A stretch of DNA of 60,747 nucleotides from Clostridia bacterium (GTDB lineage: Bacteria; Bacillota; Clostridia; Oscillospirales; Acutalibacteraceae), in NCBI GenBank assembly GCA_017531385.1, contig JAFXLD010000007.1:1-60747 (forward strand). The letters are read 5' to 3'. Below are positions 1 to 8,379 of this stretch, in pieces. A program made the position numbers and the translations under genes. The stretch's first letter is position 1. Each line of letters opens with the position of its first letter. The notes beneath the pieces are model-generated. The model was not told the DNA's origin. It worked only from the letters and a program-made list of their open reading frames with translations, and searched no databases.

Positions 1-10
1 GTTTGTTTGC

Positions 11-145
11 AAATGGCGGTATATCGCTGAAATTTGAATTTATTTCAGAGCGTAGCGGAACAAGTGCGTAGCACTTCCGACACTCCTAACTTCTAACTCC
101 TAACTCCTCACTTACAATAATTTAGCTCCGCTAAATTATTGTTTA
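11..145. repeat. MITE-like dispersed repeat, copy 1
   Basis: Non-coding copy of a repeat family also present at 43915-44146 and 47325-47507. Its modules in order are a GGCGGTATAT box, a hairpin AAGTGC-gta-GCACTT, a run of degenerate heptamers of the CTCCTAA type, and a terminal hairpin AATAATTTAGC-tcc-GCTAAATTATT at 116-140. The last hairpin touches the stop codon of the leftward gene beginning at 143, so it may also act as that gene's terminator. The left end may lie outside the window. Confidence 0.75.
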
Positions 146-1267
146 CCCTACATATGCACCGCATGAATGACAGAATACATCACCTGACGGTACCGGAGCA
201 TTGCATTCGGGACAGGTTTTGGTCTTTGTATCATTAAGTATCGCATCAAGATCTGCATCCGGTATATCAAGCCCTCTTGTATCGGAAGCATATCGTTCAT
301 TTCCTGTTATATCATTAAGCATTGAGTCTGTTGCTTCAAGAATTTCAGCTGCAGAAACTCCGTCAACACTCATCTGCGAAATGGGTGAAATTCTGACCGG
401 CTCTTCTGTATATTTTCTGATAAGAGGATCGGAATATGAACCAAGCTGACCCATAAGAGCTGCAGCTTTGATTGCAGCCGCTGAATCATCACTTGAAAAA
501 CCGTCAAGACTCACACCGGAAGATCTTTTTTCGGAAGAAGCCGTACCGAGAAGTTCAGCTATTCTCTCCGGAGTTACCACTTCAACAGGCACCGGACCCG
601 ATGGAGCATCAGAATCTGTGTCCGAATCCATACTAATACCACCATAATTATCATTATCGGATCTTTTTCCTCTCTGAACAAGAAGAGCCACAATAAGTGC
701 TGCAAGAATCACGAACAACACAGCCGCAGCAATAAGAACAATCTGCTGCCATTCCATACCGTCATTACCACCGCCGTTATTTACAACAAGACCACCTATT
801 GTATAGTTTTCAGAAGGAGTCTGAACAATAATTGCCGCTGAATCTTCCTCAAGCAGATCAGAAAGTGAGCTTTCATAGGAAAACGAAGAATCTTCTTCAT
901 CTCCTGCCGGTTCAGCAGTTGTCAGCTGAGTGGGCATAGTGTTCGGCTGATATGTATTCTGATTATTGTTCTGTGTTGTCTCCGTAGAAGACGGAACTGT
1001 TCCCGTGCCGGAGTTATTTATTGGATCTGTCGTTGCAGTGGGATCCGTGGTATTATTGGGATTTTCAGTTGTCGCCGTTGTATCTGTCGGATTCGGTTTT
1101 GTTGTGTTATTGGGATTGAGGCTGGGAAGTATACCTTGTATAATTTCCCAATACTTGTCTAACTGACCTTCACCGATACTCGGCGCTGCACTGATATTCA
1201 GCTGTATGCTGCAAGCACATACAACTGCCATTGCAATTATAAGAATTCTTCTTAAGATTCTTTTCAT
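143..1267 (-). CDS. Single-pass membrane protein with Thr-rich ectodomain and C-terminal zinc ribbon
   Basis: Function unknown. The 374-residue protein has a signal peptide (about 1-28), a low-complexity Thr/Asn/Pro linker (about 45-120), one membrane segment (about 175-197) followed by basic residues, and a cytoplasmic tail ending in a CPEC...CHSC zinc ribbon (352-374). The start at 1267 is preferred over the ATG at 1273 because the GGAGG is 9 bases upstream of it but only 3 from the other. It is probably cotranscribed with the next gene upstream, 53 bp away, which has the same layout without the zinc ribbon. The two may be paralogues. Confidence 0.8.
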   Translation of the reverse strand: MKRILRRILIIAMAVVCACSIQLNISAAPSIGEGQLDKYWEIIQGILPSLNPNNTTKPNPTDTTATTENPNNTTDPTATTDPINNSGTGTVPSSTETTQNNNQNTYQPNTMPTQLTTAEPAGDEEDSSFSYESSLSDLLEEDSAAIIVQTPSENYTIGGLVVNNGGGNDGMEWQQIVLIAAAVLFVILAALIVALLVQRGKRSDNDNYGGISMDSDTDSDAPSGPVPVEVVTPERIAELLGTASSEKRSSGVSLDGFSSDDSAAAIKAAALMGQLGSYSDPLIRKYTEEPVRISPISQMSVDGVSAAEILEATDSMLNDITGNERYASDTRGLDIPDADLDAILNDTKTKTCPECNAPVPSGDVFCHSCGAYVG

Positions 1268-1320
1268 GAACATTCTCCTCCGCTGTGGTGTTCTGCACCC
1301 ACACTAAAAGAAAAAATATT

Positions 1321-2043
1321 TTAATCGTTCCAATAAGTTATATTTCCGTAATCATTGCCGTCATTACCGATGTTATCGTTTGTAAACTGAGGCATTGCTC
1401 TGGGCTTTTCAACGCCGGGAATGGTGGATTTGTCCATAACTGTCGAATTATATTCAGTTCTCCTTGTCATGAGAACAAGAACAATTGCACCCACAAGAAT
1501 AAGAATAACTACTGCAGCAATAAATACAAGCAGAGTAAGGGTGCTTCCTGAAATACCTGTATCCTTTTCATTTGCTCCGTTAACAACAAGAACAGAAGGC
1601 AACTCTTCTTCCTTTGGAGCAGTCTCTGTTACGTTCTGTTGCTGGCCTGTATGAGATTCCTCACTCGGCAAGGTCATCTTATCAGCTTGCTGTGACTGGG
1701 TAGGTCTTTCACCACTGTCAAGCACAGGAAGTGACGGCTGTGTTGTGCCTGCAGAATCTGCACCGGGCATCAGCTGATCAAATCCCTGAATCAGCGAATC
1801 TATACCATCACCAAGAAGACCGGAAAATCCGTCAAAATAATCACCGAATGATCCCAGATCACCGAACAGTGAACCGGAAGTGGTTGTTTCAGCGGGAGCT
1901 GTTGTTGTGGTCGTTGTTGTTTGTGTATCGGGAACAAAAACATCTTCACCATCATCAACTATGTAAATATTATCGGCAAAGGACACAACCGAAAACAGCA
2001 CACAAAACAGCAACGTCAATATTACAGCTGTTATCCTTTTCAT
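1321..2043 (-). CDS. Single-pass membrane protein with Thr-rich ectodomain
   Basis: Function unknown. The 240-residue protein has a signal peptide (1-23), a poly-Thr stretch around residues 39-55, a Gly/Asp-rich middle, and one membrane segment (about 168-192) followed by Arg-Arg and a 48-residue acidic, Asn-rich cytoplasmic tail. The reading frame is open upstream to 2109, but the signal peptide fixes the start at 2043. The ribosome binding site is weak (GAGAAAG). It shares with its downstream neighbour the order signal, Thr-rich region, a 'VLVVNG'-like segment, membrane helix and tail, but has no zinc ribbon. Confidence 0.75.
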   Translation of the reverse strand: MKRITAVILTLLFCVLFSVVSFADNIYIVDDGEDVFVPDTQTTTTTTTAPAETTTSGSLFGDLGSFGDYFDGFSGLLGDGIDSLIQGFDQLMPGADSAGTTQPSLPVLDSGERPTQSQQADKMTLPSEESHTGQQQNVTETAPKEEELPSVLVVNGANEKDTGISGSTLTLLVFIAAVVILILVGAIVLVLMTRRTEYNSTVMDKSTIPGVEKPRAMPQFTNDNIGNDGNDYGNITYWND

Positions 2044-2221
2044 TACTTTCTCACTCTTCCAAAAAAATACGTCAGAATTAATTAAAATTCTGCAAATTAT
2101 ATTATACAATAAATATTTTGCTTTTTAATTCCATATAAGAATAATGCTGCTGATTTTCTGTTATTTTTTCATCAATTCCGCATTTTTTGTGTATTGAATC
2201 CATGTTTTTATCAGTACAAAT

Positions 2222-2251
2222 GCGGGATGCCATCATATCACAGCATCCCGC
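2222..2251 (-). terminator. Hairpin downstream of the cohesin-like gene
   Basis: Perfect stem GCGGGATGC / GCATCCCGC with a 12-base loop, directly after the leftward gene ending at 2258. No clear U-run follows on the minus strand, so intrinsic termination is only probable. Confidence 0.5.
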
Positions 2252-2257
2252 TTGCAA

Positions 2258-2998
2258 TTATTCCTGTTTTTCGTCACTGTCGGAATTGTCTTTTTCTTCC
2301 GAATTTTCATTATTATGGCTGCTCTTTATGGCAACAAATGCAATACCTGCAATTGCACCAACAGCAAGCACACCTGCTATAAGGTAAACATACCAGTTTG
2401 AGTTAATTTCCGCCTGAGTGTTAGCTGTACCAGTTTTTTTTGTGGTCTTTTCCTGTGCATCATCAGCCTGCTGCTCTGTTTTCTTTAATGTTACATCTTC
2501 GGTTTTATCTTCCTGCAACATTGTGTTGCCGACAGCCTTTACGGTTTTTACAACATTTACATCATTCACATCAAATGATGATGCCCACAGACAAAACTCA
2601 TTGATATCATATTCGTCGTTGACGGGCTTGAAAGTAAATGTTGCAATATTAAGTCTGCCGTTACTGTCAAGGTCAGATTCAACACACTTTTCAGTAAAAA
2701 TTACGGAACTGGTGCAAAGTCCGGGAGTGTCTTCAATATAACCGCCTACAATCATGAAACCTGTTGTCTCAGCAGCAGTATACTCTTCAAATTTATACAT
2801 ATCCTCGGAGAAGCCCAGATTGAGGTCTGCCGACTGAAGACCTAACGCATTTATTGCATAAACAGAAACAGTAACAAGCCCTGTTTCTGCATTATATGAT
2901 GACTCAAGACCAATCTCCGGAGCTTCCGCAGAAGCTGTTACCGACACGGCAAAAAGCATGGCTATTGCCACAATCAGAGTAATTATTCTCTTTTTCAT
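2258..2998 (-). CDS. Membrane-anchored cohesin-like protein
   Basis: Likely a cell-surface anchored protein. The 246 residues comprise a signal peptide (1-24), a beta-rich domain of about 125 residues with cohesin-like features ('VTVSVYAINALGLQSADLNL' and a later 'IATFTFKPV' strand), a Lys/Thr/Gln-rich linker, one membrane helix (about 202-224) and a very acidic tail. Cohesins bind dockerins, and two dockerin proteins are encoded elsewhere in the window, but pairing is inference. The start at 2998 is chosen because the upstream ATG overlaps the GGAGG ribosome binding site. The cohesin call is by pattern only; another carbohydrate-binding-type beta sandwich is possible. Confidence 0.6.
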   Translation of the reverse strand: MKKRIITLIVAIAMLFAVSVTASAEAPEIGLESSYNAETGLVTVSVYAINALGLQSADLNLGFSEDMYKFEEYTAAETTGFMIVGGYIEDTPGLCTSSVIFTEKCVESDLDSNGRLNIATFTFKPVNDEYDINEFCLWASSFDVNDVNVVKTVKAVGNTMLQEDKTEDVTLKKTEQQADDAQEKTTKKTGTANTQAEINSNWYVYLIAGVLAVGAIAGIAFVAIKSSHNNENSEEKDNSDSDEKQE

Positions 2999-3067
2999 TT
3001 TATATTCCTCCATTATTAAGGCATATTAATAAATTACAATATTATCATAAAAAAGTCAACTGTGAAA

Positions 3068-4240
3068 TTATACAAAAGGTCTGTCAATATTCACCACAGC
3101 ATTGCAATATCTGAATTTTTCCGATACTATACCCCGAACTCTGTCCTTTATTTCACCGTCTGACAATTTTATTTCATGAGGTACGACCACATCAAAAATA
3201 AGATTAGTGTGACTGTCACCGGGAACCATTCTGAAATCATGTATTGTCACATTCTCACCGAGTATTTTAACGGCTTCGGCAACATCGTCTCTGACTTTGC
3301 TTGTTACGGCATTATCGGTTTCAATGGGATCCATATGTATAACAGCCATGCAGCCCAGTTCTTCCGAAAGTTTATGTTCGGCATTGTCAATTATATCATG
3401 AAGCGTATAGATATTCTCATTACCGCCGACTTCTGCATGAAGCGACACAACGACCCTTCCCGGTCCGTAATCATGAACGATAAGGTCATGTATACCAATG
3501 ATTTTATCATATGACAGAACGATTTTTTCCACTTCTTCAATAAACTCCTTTTCGGGAGGCATACCCAGAAGAGGATTCACCGTTTCTTTTACCGAACGGA
3601 TACCTGCATAAACAATGAAAAGTGAAACAAGAATACCGCACCAGCCGTCAATTTTAAGCTCGGTAAAATATGAAATAACTGTGGAAACCAGAACAACAAA
3701 CGTTGCAACAGCATCGCCTATGCAGTCAAGCGCTGTGGCTTTCATGCCTGCTGAATTGATTTTTTTACCCACTTTTCTGTTATAAAGGAACATATATCCT
3801 TTAATAAGAATGGAAGCAACAAGAATCACAATTGCGGCAATGCTTGTGTCCACAGCAGTCGGATTGATAATTTTATCAACCGAGGATCCGAACAGCTCAA
3901 TTCCCACAAGAATGATTATTACGGAAACCGCAAGTCCCGAAAGATACTCCACTCTTCCATGGCCGAAGGGATGATCTTTATCGGGCTTTTTTTCTGCAAG
4001 ACGAAGTCCTGCAAGAGTAATCACTGTTGAACCTGCATCAGAAAGATTATTGAACGCATCGGCAGTTATTGCAATTGAATGACTTATAACACCTGCAAAA
4101 TATTTTATTCCGAACAAAACAAGATTAAGAAAAATTCCCACCACACAGCACAGCGTACCATAGGCACTTCTTATTTTGTTCTCGCTCATATCTTCTTTGT
4201 TTTTTATAAATAATTTACTGAGAATCGATATCATCATCAA
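3068..4240 (-). CDS. Cation diffusion facilitator (CDF) family transporter
   Basis: Probable proton-coupled divalent metal exporter (Zn, Mn, Fe or Co) of the inner membrane. The 390 residues contain six predicted helices, the membrane metal-site region 'ADAFNNLSDAGS', the conserved 'DHPFGHGRVEY' loop, the second metal-site helix 'LDCIGDAV', and a cytoplasmic ferredoxin-like dimerisation domain with 'IHDLIVHDYGPG'. Length and order match the family. The N-terminal 'SILSKLFIKN' segment is typical of clostridial members, so one of the three consecutive Met codons at 4234-4240 is the start. It overlaps the 3' end of the upstream gene by about 26 bp, indicating coupling. The metal cannot be told from sequence. 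Confidence 0.9.
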   Translation of the reverse strand: MMMISILSKLFIKNKEDMSENKIRSAYGTLCCVVGIFLNLVLFGIKYFAGVISHSIAITADAFNNLSDAGSTVITLAGLRLAEKKPDKDHPFGHGRVEYLSGLAVSVIIILVGIELFGSSVDKIINPTAVDTSIAAIVILVASILIKGYMFLYNRKVGKKINSAGMKATALDCIGDAVATFVVLVSTVISYFTELKIDGWCGILVSLFIVYAGIRSVKETVNPLLGMPPEKEFIEEVEKIVLSYDKIIGIHDLIVHDYGPGRVVVSLHAEVGGNENIYTLHDIIDNAEHKLSEELGCMAVIHMDPIETDNAVTSKVRDDVAEAVKILGENVTIHDFRMVPGDSHTNLIFDVVVPHEIKLSDGEIKDRVRGIVSEKFRYCNAVVNIDRPFV

Positions 4241-5777
4241 GCACCGCTTTTTTATTTTTGAGTTTTTTCTGCTTCATCTTTTGGGACTCTTCTTTTTCGG
4301 CAATCTTTTTACCTTCTTCATAAGTTTCACGAAGCACAAACATATTGCGTTTGAATCGTTCAGCATCAGGTCTTTCAAAATCAGATAACGCAGAAAGTGA
4401 ATCTTCATTCAGCAACGAAATAATAAGGTCAAGGGCTGTGTATTTTCCGCCTTTGAAAATATCATCAGAAATTTCTTCGGGCAGTACAAACTCATATCTT
4501 TTTGCAGAAAGTTTTAATTCAAAACATCTGCGTATAACTTTTTTTCCCTCAGAGGTAAAAACAAAGAACGGAGAAACAAAGGGAATTTTCTTATTGAATC
4601 TTTCTGCAATAACAAAGAACTTCTTCGGTTTTGCCACCGTTTTTTGCCATTTTTCCGTACTGAAGAAATCAAGAATCATTTTTTCATTTTTATCAAGAGA
4701 TCTTTCCGGAGTGTCGGTATCGGATATTTCAGAAACGTCAAAGCCATCTGCAGATGCTTTTATATAACCTCTTTCCAGCAGATCAAGAAATGTTAAGATA
4801 AACATATCGGCTCCGCTTACCGTCTGCCCCGATACAATATTGATAATTCTTGCAGGACTGAGTTTTTTAAGTATTCCGTACTGAGCCTCATAGGACGATT
4901 CCGAATGTGCTTTTCTTCTGCACTTTTTCTCCCAGTATTTTCTGAAAAGCTTTCTGTAATTGAAAACATAAAACACACCGAAACCTATAGCCGATGCAAG
5001 AACAACACAAGAAACAACTATAACAGCAATTTCAGCCCTGTTATCATCAATAATAACCGTAAGTGAAGCCGTGTCAAAAAGTGATGACGGCATTGAAAGC
5101 CCCGTTCTGATAAGTCCCACTGCGTTTGTCGCAGAGAAAACAACCTTACTGTCAGACTTTTTCCCTGCAAGAGAACCTGATTCAACGATGCTGAAATCTT
5201 CGGCATAACATTCTGACGGAGTATTTACAGTAACCGTCACATTTCGGCAAAGCAGATTACTCTCTTCATTTGCAACCGTACAGTAAAAATATGCTCTGTC
5301 ATTATAAAGCTTTACAGTTCCGGTCTGAACATAACGAAGTGAAAAAGTCCTTGTTTCGTTTTTTGATGACATAAACCATCTGATTATATATCTGTCTTCT
5401 GTTTTTTTAAGGGAGTATGTGCCGTTTACAACAGAAGTATCATCAGAAACCTCACTGCATCCGTTGCCGTCAACTGCAACAGAAACATCACGGATGTCAT
5501 TGAAAACTTCAAAATTTTCCTGCGGGATGATGATTTCACGACTGAATCCCTCTGATTCAGCATTGAAAGTAACTGTCCATTCTTCCGTTATCAATGCACT
5601 TCCGTCACTTCTGATCTCTGCCGTAAAATCAACCTTATCAACAGAATAATCGGAAGCAGCCAGAGCCGTTGTCGGCATCAGAAACACAGACAACAGCACA
5701 AATATTAAACAAGCCATCAGCTTTTTCATAAAAATCAACGCTTTGATAAATCGCAAAAAAATAACATTCTGCGACAT
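4215..5777 (-). CDS. DUF2207-family membrane protein
   Basis: Function unknown; DUF2207 proteins are predicted membrane proteins of Gram-positive bacteria. The 520 residues show an N-terminal hydrophobic segment, an extracellular beta-rich domain starting at 'YSVDKVDFTAEIRSDGSA', a central membrane helix, then a cytoplasmic region of about 250 residues rich in Lys/Glu with a very basic end. Two starts are possible: 5777, with a GGAG 7 bases upstream, or 5729, which gives a classical signal peptide beginning MKKLMACL but has no good ribosome binding site. A consensus promoter lies at 5872-5900 and the CDF gene is coupled downstream. Confidence 0.8.
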   Translation of the reverse strand: MSQNVIFLRFIKALIFMKKLMACLIFVLLSVFLMPTTALAASDYSVDKVDFTAEIRSDGSALITEEWTVTFNAESEGFSREIIIPQENFEVFNDIRDVSVAVDGNGCSEVSDDTSVVNGTYSLKKTEDRYIIRWFMSSKNETRTFSLRYVQTGTVKLYNDRAYFYCTVANEESNLLCRNVTVTVNTPSECYAEDFSIVESGSLAGKKSDSKVVFSATNAVGLIRTGLSMPSSLFDTASLTVIIDDNRAEIAVIVVSCVVLASAIGFGVFYVFNYRKLFRKYWEKKCRRKAHSESSYEAQYGILKKLSPARIINIVSGQTVSGADMFILTFLDLLERGYIKASADGFDVSEISDTDTPERSLDKNEKMILDFFSTEKWQKTVAKPKKFFVIAERFNKKIPFVSPFFVFTSEGKKVIRRCFELKLSAKRYEFVLPEEISDDIFKGGKYTALDLIISLLNEDSLSALSDFERPDAERFKRNMFVLRETYEEGKKIAEKEESQKMKQKKLKNKKAVLDDDIDSQ

Positions 5778-5871
5778 CCAAGCTCTCCAATCCGTAATTA
5801 TAAAAAACTTCCATCCCTAAAGAGATGAAAGCACACTTCCCATCATAGTCCTTGTGGGATTTTACCTTTGT

Positions 5872-5900
5872 ATTATATGAAAACTTTCTCATTTTGTCAA
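5872..5900 (-). promoter_or_regulatory. Consensus SigA-type promoter with structured leader
   Basis: On the minus strand, TTGACA (5895-5900), a 17-base spacer and TATAAT (5872-5877): a perfect match. The roughly 90-nt leader to 5777 can form two small hairpins (TCCCA/TGGGA and CTTTCATC/GATGGAAG), which might be regulatory. No known riboswitch class was recognised. Confidence 0.8.
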
Positions 5901-5915
5901 GAGTCTGACATTACG

Positions 5916-5948
5916 AAAAAAAGCAGTCGCTGAAAAAAACAGCGACTG
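5916..5948 (-). terminator. Intrinsic terminator of the zinc-ribbon gene
   Basis: Stem CAGTCGCTG / CAGCGACTG with a seven-base loop, followed by a U-run on the minus strand, six bases beyond the stop codon of the gene at 5954-6607. Confidence 0.85.
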
Positions 5949-5953
5949 TGGAA

Positions 5954-6607
5954 TTACTGAATATCAATGTAAAGTGCTGATACACTGGGAATTGTAATAT
6001 TGCTGCCGAGAACCGATTCATATGTATATGTTCCTTCACATACACCATAAAATGTTACAATGTCTTCTTCAAGAATTCTGGGAGCACCTTCAGGTAATTC
6101 ATATGTTACATATACGGTATCATCCCAAAAACCATAATCATCTTTTGTAACATTAATACGATATATAATCTGATCACTCCAGCTGCTCTCCTGTACCTGT
6201 ACAACTTCACCTGTAAAAACAACATTTTTGCCCACATAATCATCAGGCAATCTTGCTATATCTTTATATGCAATTTTTTCACACGATGCTTTATATTCAC
6301 TTTCTGAAACAGTAGTTTTCTCCGTCACCGCAATCGTTGTTGTTTCAGTTGTGGTTTCTGCAGAGTTAGTCGTGCTTACAGCTTGACTCTGGGATGTTCC
6401 TTCACCGTTTGCAGGTGTTGATTCATCATCACTTCCGCCGCCGATTGCACCTATCAAACCAATAAGCACAACAACAATAATCACCCAGAACCACCATTTT
6501 TTAGTTATGGGCTTTTTGGTTTTTTTTGCAGTCTGAGCATCAGCTCCGCAATAGGAACAAAACTGTGTACCTTCGGGAATTTCTTTCTTACAATTTGGAC
6601 ATAACAT
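5954..6607 (-). CDS. Zinc-ribbon membrane protein with extracellular OB-like domain
   Basis: Function unknown. The 217 residues are an N-terminal zinc ribbon (CPNC...CSYC, residues 3-20), a Lys-rich stretch, one membrane helix (about 39-57), a Ser/Thr linker, and a C-terminal domain of about 100 residues ('YVGKNVVFTGEVVQVQE', 'ILEEDIVTFYGVCEGTYTY') that resembles an OB fold. The frame is open upstream, but an AGGAGG eight bases before 6607 sets the start. It is divergent from the small XRE regulator, and two shared palindromes in the gap suggest that regulator controls it. Confidence 0.8.
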   Translation of the reverse strand: MLCPNCKKEIPEGTQFCSYCGADAQTAKKTKKPITKKWWFWVIIVVVLIGLIGAIGGGSDDESTPANGEGTSQSQAVSTTNSAETTTETTTIAVTEKTTVSESEYKASCEKIAYKDIARLPDDYVGKNVVFTGEVVQVQESSWSDQIIYRINVTKDDYGFWDDTVYVTYELPEGAPRILEEDIVTFYGVCEGTYTYESVLGSNITIPSVSALYIDIQ

Positions 6608-6666
6608 AAATATACCTCCTGTAATTTTACACAAAAAATTTGCATTTTTGATTACATTTGATATTT

Positions 6667-6710
6667 TACTGCATTTTGCGGTAATTGTCAATACTGCAAA
6701 ATGCAGTATT
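6667..6710. promoter_or_regulatory. Two operator-like palindromes between divergent genes
   Basis: A perfect inverted repeat AATACTGCA-aaa-TGCAGTATT (6690-6710) and an imperfect copy TACTGCA-ttt-TGCGGTA (6667-6683). They are centred 25 bp apart. They cover the promoter region of the XRE gene and lie upstream of the zinc-ribbon gene, as expected for autoregulation plus control of the neighbour. Confidence 0.7.
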
Positions 6711-6736
6711 TTATAATATTCACGGTGATATTATTT

Positions 6737-6949
6737 ATGTATAAGCACATCCGGGATCTGAGAGAAGACAACGATATTACACAAAGCTTTATTGCGAAAT
6801 ATCTGAACTGTTCACAGCAGGTATACAGTAATTATGAATTAGGGCAAAGAGATATCCCCACAGATATTTTAATCAAACTTGCTGATTTTTACGGTGTTTC
6901 AACAGACTACCTATTAGGGCTAACCGAAAAAAAAGAACGAAATATATAA
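6737..6949 (+). CDS. XRE-family helix-turn-helix regulator (70 aa)
   Basis: Small DNA-binding protein consisting only of a Cro/CI-type helix-turn-helix domain ('ITQSFIAKYLNCSQQVYSNYELGQ', followed by 'LIKLADFYGVSTDYLLG'). The ATG at 6737 is chosen; the frame is open from 6701, but that would place coding sequence over the operator. It probably binds the palindromes at 6667-6710 and represses itself and possibly the divergent zinc-ribbon gene. Confidence 0.85.
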   Translation: MYKHIRDLREDNDITQSFIAKYLNCSQQVYSNYELGQRDIPTDILIKLADFYGVSTDYLLGLTEKKERNI

Positions 6950-6984
6950 ACAAGGGACTGTTTTTTCACAGCCCCTTGTTTTTT
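6950..6984. terminator. Bidirectional terminator
   Basis: Stem CAAGGG-CTG / CAG-CCCTTG with a U-rich loop and a T-run (6979-6984), between the rightward XRE gene and the leftward zinc-ribbon gene ending at 6994. Confidence 0.85.
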
Positions 6985-6993
6985 ATCATACAA

Positions 6994-7347
6994 TTAAAAA
7001 TACCACATAATCTCTTCGATAATTTCGGCGATATACGGTGCAAAAAGCGTTGCGCCGAGAAGCACCAATATAAGAAAACCGAAAAGTCTCAGTATTACAC
7101 CGATAAGAGCTGCCATTCCTACGCCCTTTGCCTTTTTCGGATACTCCATTTTCCATGAAAGGTAAAGAATAAGTCCGATAAAAGGTTTGAAGAAACAAAT
7201 AATATTGAGCAATATCGACGGAACATCATAAGGATTATTCTGATTGATTTGAGGTGTTTCAACAGCATCAAATTCAGTTGCTGCTCCGCAATGAGGACAG
7301 AACTTTGTTGAATCTGCATATTCTCCGTTACATCTACTGCATACCAT
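6994..7347 (-). CDS. Small zinc-ribbon membrane protein
   Basis: Function unknown. The 117 residues are an N-terminal zinc ribbon (CSRC...CPHC, residues 3-20), a short linker, then two hydrophobic segments ('ILLNIICFFKPFIGLILYLSW', continuing, and 'LIGVILRLFGFLILVLLGA') separated by the basic 'EYPKKAKGVG'. An AGAGG precedes the ATG. It is a clear paralogue of the gene just upstream (7375-7788), sharing the zinc ribbon, 'DVPS', 'GLILYL.WK' and 'PKKAK' segments. Confidence 0.8.
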   Translation of the reverse strand: MVCSRCNGEYADSTKFCPHCGAATEFDAVETPQINQNNPYDVPSILLNIICFFKPFIGLILYLSWKMEYPKKAKGVGMAALIGVILRLFGFLILVLLGATLFAPYIAEIIEEIMWYF

Positions 7348-7374
7348 AAACTAAACCTCTTTCAAAAAAATATT

Positions 7375-7788
7375 TTATAATAAATATCCTGAAGATGTTA
7401 CGGTAAACATCGTAATAGCACTGAGCACACCCATAACAATACCCATAACAAAACTGACAACAATCGAAATAAGTGCCCATTTACCGATAGCTTTTGCTTT
7501 TTTCGGTGTTTCATCTTTCCATACAAGATAAAGAATGAGACCTACAATGGGGAAGAAAAACGCAAGTGCATTAAAGCCTGCCGAAGGAACATCTTTGGGA
7601 TTCGGCGCATTATAACCATACTGCGGCTGACCGCCGTAATACTGCCCGTTGCCGTAAGGCTGCTGATAATAATTCTGACCGTTGTTATAATTCTGTGCAT
7701 CCTGCTCATTTTTTAATGCAGGTGCTCCGCAATAAGGACAGAAATTCATTTCATTCTGAAATTCTTTTCCGCAAGAAGTACAAAACAT
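7375..7788 (-). CDS. Small zinc-ribbon membrane protein with Tyr/Gln-rich linker
   Basis: Function unknown. The 137 residues are a zinc ribbon (CTSC...CPYC), an Asn/Gln/Tyr/Gly-rich low-complexity linker (about 30-65), then two hydrophobic segments around a basic 'DETPKKAKAIG' loop. A GGAGG eight bases upstream selects the start at 7788. It is paralogous and probably cotranscribed with the gene at 6994-7347, 27 bp downstream. Confidence 0.8.
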   Translation of the reverse strand: MFCTSCGKEFQNEMNFCPYCGAPALKNEQDAQNYNNGQNYYQQPYGNGQYYGGQPQYGYNAPNPKDVPSAGFNALAFFFPIVGLILYLVWKDETPKKAKAIGKWALISIVVSFVMGIVMGVLSAITMFTVTSSGYLL

Positions 7789-7861
7789 AAATATACCCTC
7801 CATTATAAATGTATTTGCAATTTAATAATATATGATTTTTCTGAAAATGTCAATAAAAAGA

Positions 7862-7890
7862 GAAAAACTGTCGCAAATCGCAACAGTTTA
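7862..7890 (-). terminator. Intrinsic terminator after shikimate kinase gene
   Basis: Stem AAACTGT / ACAGTTT enclosing GCG/CGC pairs, overlapping the stop codon of the shikimate kinase gene and followed by a U-rich tract on the minus strand. Confidence 0.75.
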
Positions 7891-8379
7891 AAGAATTTCC
7901 GTAAGCTTTCTGACGGACTCCTCCACGGAATTTCCCGTGCAGTCAACAACAATATCCGCATATTTGTCATAAAGCGGTTTTCTTTCGTCAAAAGCATCTG
8001 CAAGGCTCCTGCCGTTTTTCAGCACGATACCTCTTGTTGTGATGTTTGTGACTCTTTTTTCAATTTCGGCAAAGTCCACGTGCAGATAAATGATTTTTCC
8101 GTTTTTTCTGAAATGCTCCATCGCCTTTTCGGAATATATTGCACTTCCGCCCGTTGCGATAACGGTGTTTTCTTCATTGACAGTAAGCAGAATTTCTTCT
8201 TCAAGCCTTAAAAATTCATCCGTGCCGTCATTGTCGATTATATCCTGCAGAAGTCTTTTTGTTTTTTGCTGAATGATAATATCCGTGTCAACAAACAGCT
8301 TACCCATTGCCTTTGCAAGAAGTACACCCAGAGTGCTTTTTCCTGCACCGGGCATACCGATAAGTATAATATTTCTCAT
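7888..8379 (-). CDS. aroK: Shikimate kinase
   Basis: Phosphorylates shikimate with ATP in the common aromatic amino-acid pathway. The 163 residues have the P-loop GMPGAGKST (8-16), 'VDTD' with the shikimate-binding Asp, 'EFLRLEE' in the Arg-containing substrate region, the 'ATGGS' loop and the lid region with Arg residues. The length is normal for the family. The start codon overlaps the stop of the preceding gene by one base (TAATG), so it is translationally coupled as the last gene of an operon with an Mrp-type protein and a C_GCAxxG_C_C protein. The third residue of the usual GGG loop is Ser here. Confidence 0.88.
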   Translation of the reverse strand: MRNIILIGMPGAGKSTLGVLLAKAMGKLFVDTDIIIQQKTKRLLQDIIDNDGTDEFLRLEEEILLTVNEENTVIATGGSAIYSEKAMEHFRKNGKIIYLHVDFAEIEKRVTNITTRGIVLKNGRSLADAFDERKPLYDKYADIVVDCTGNSVEESVRKLTEIL

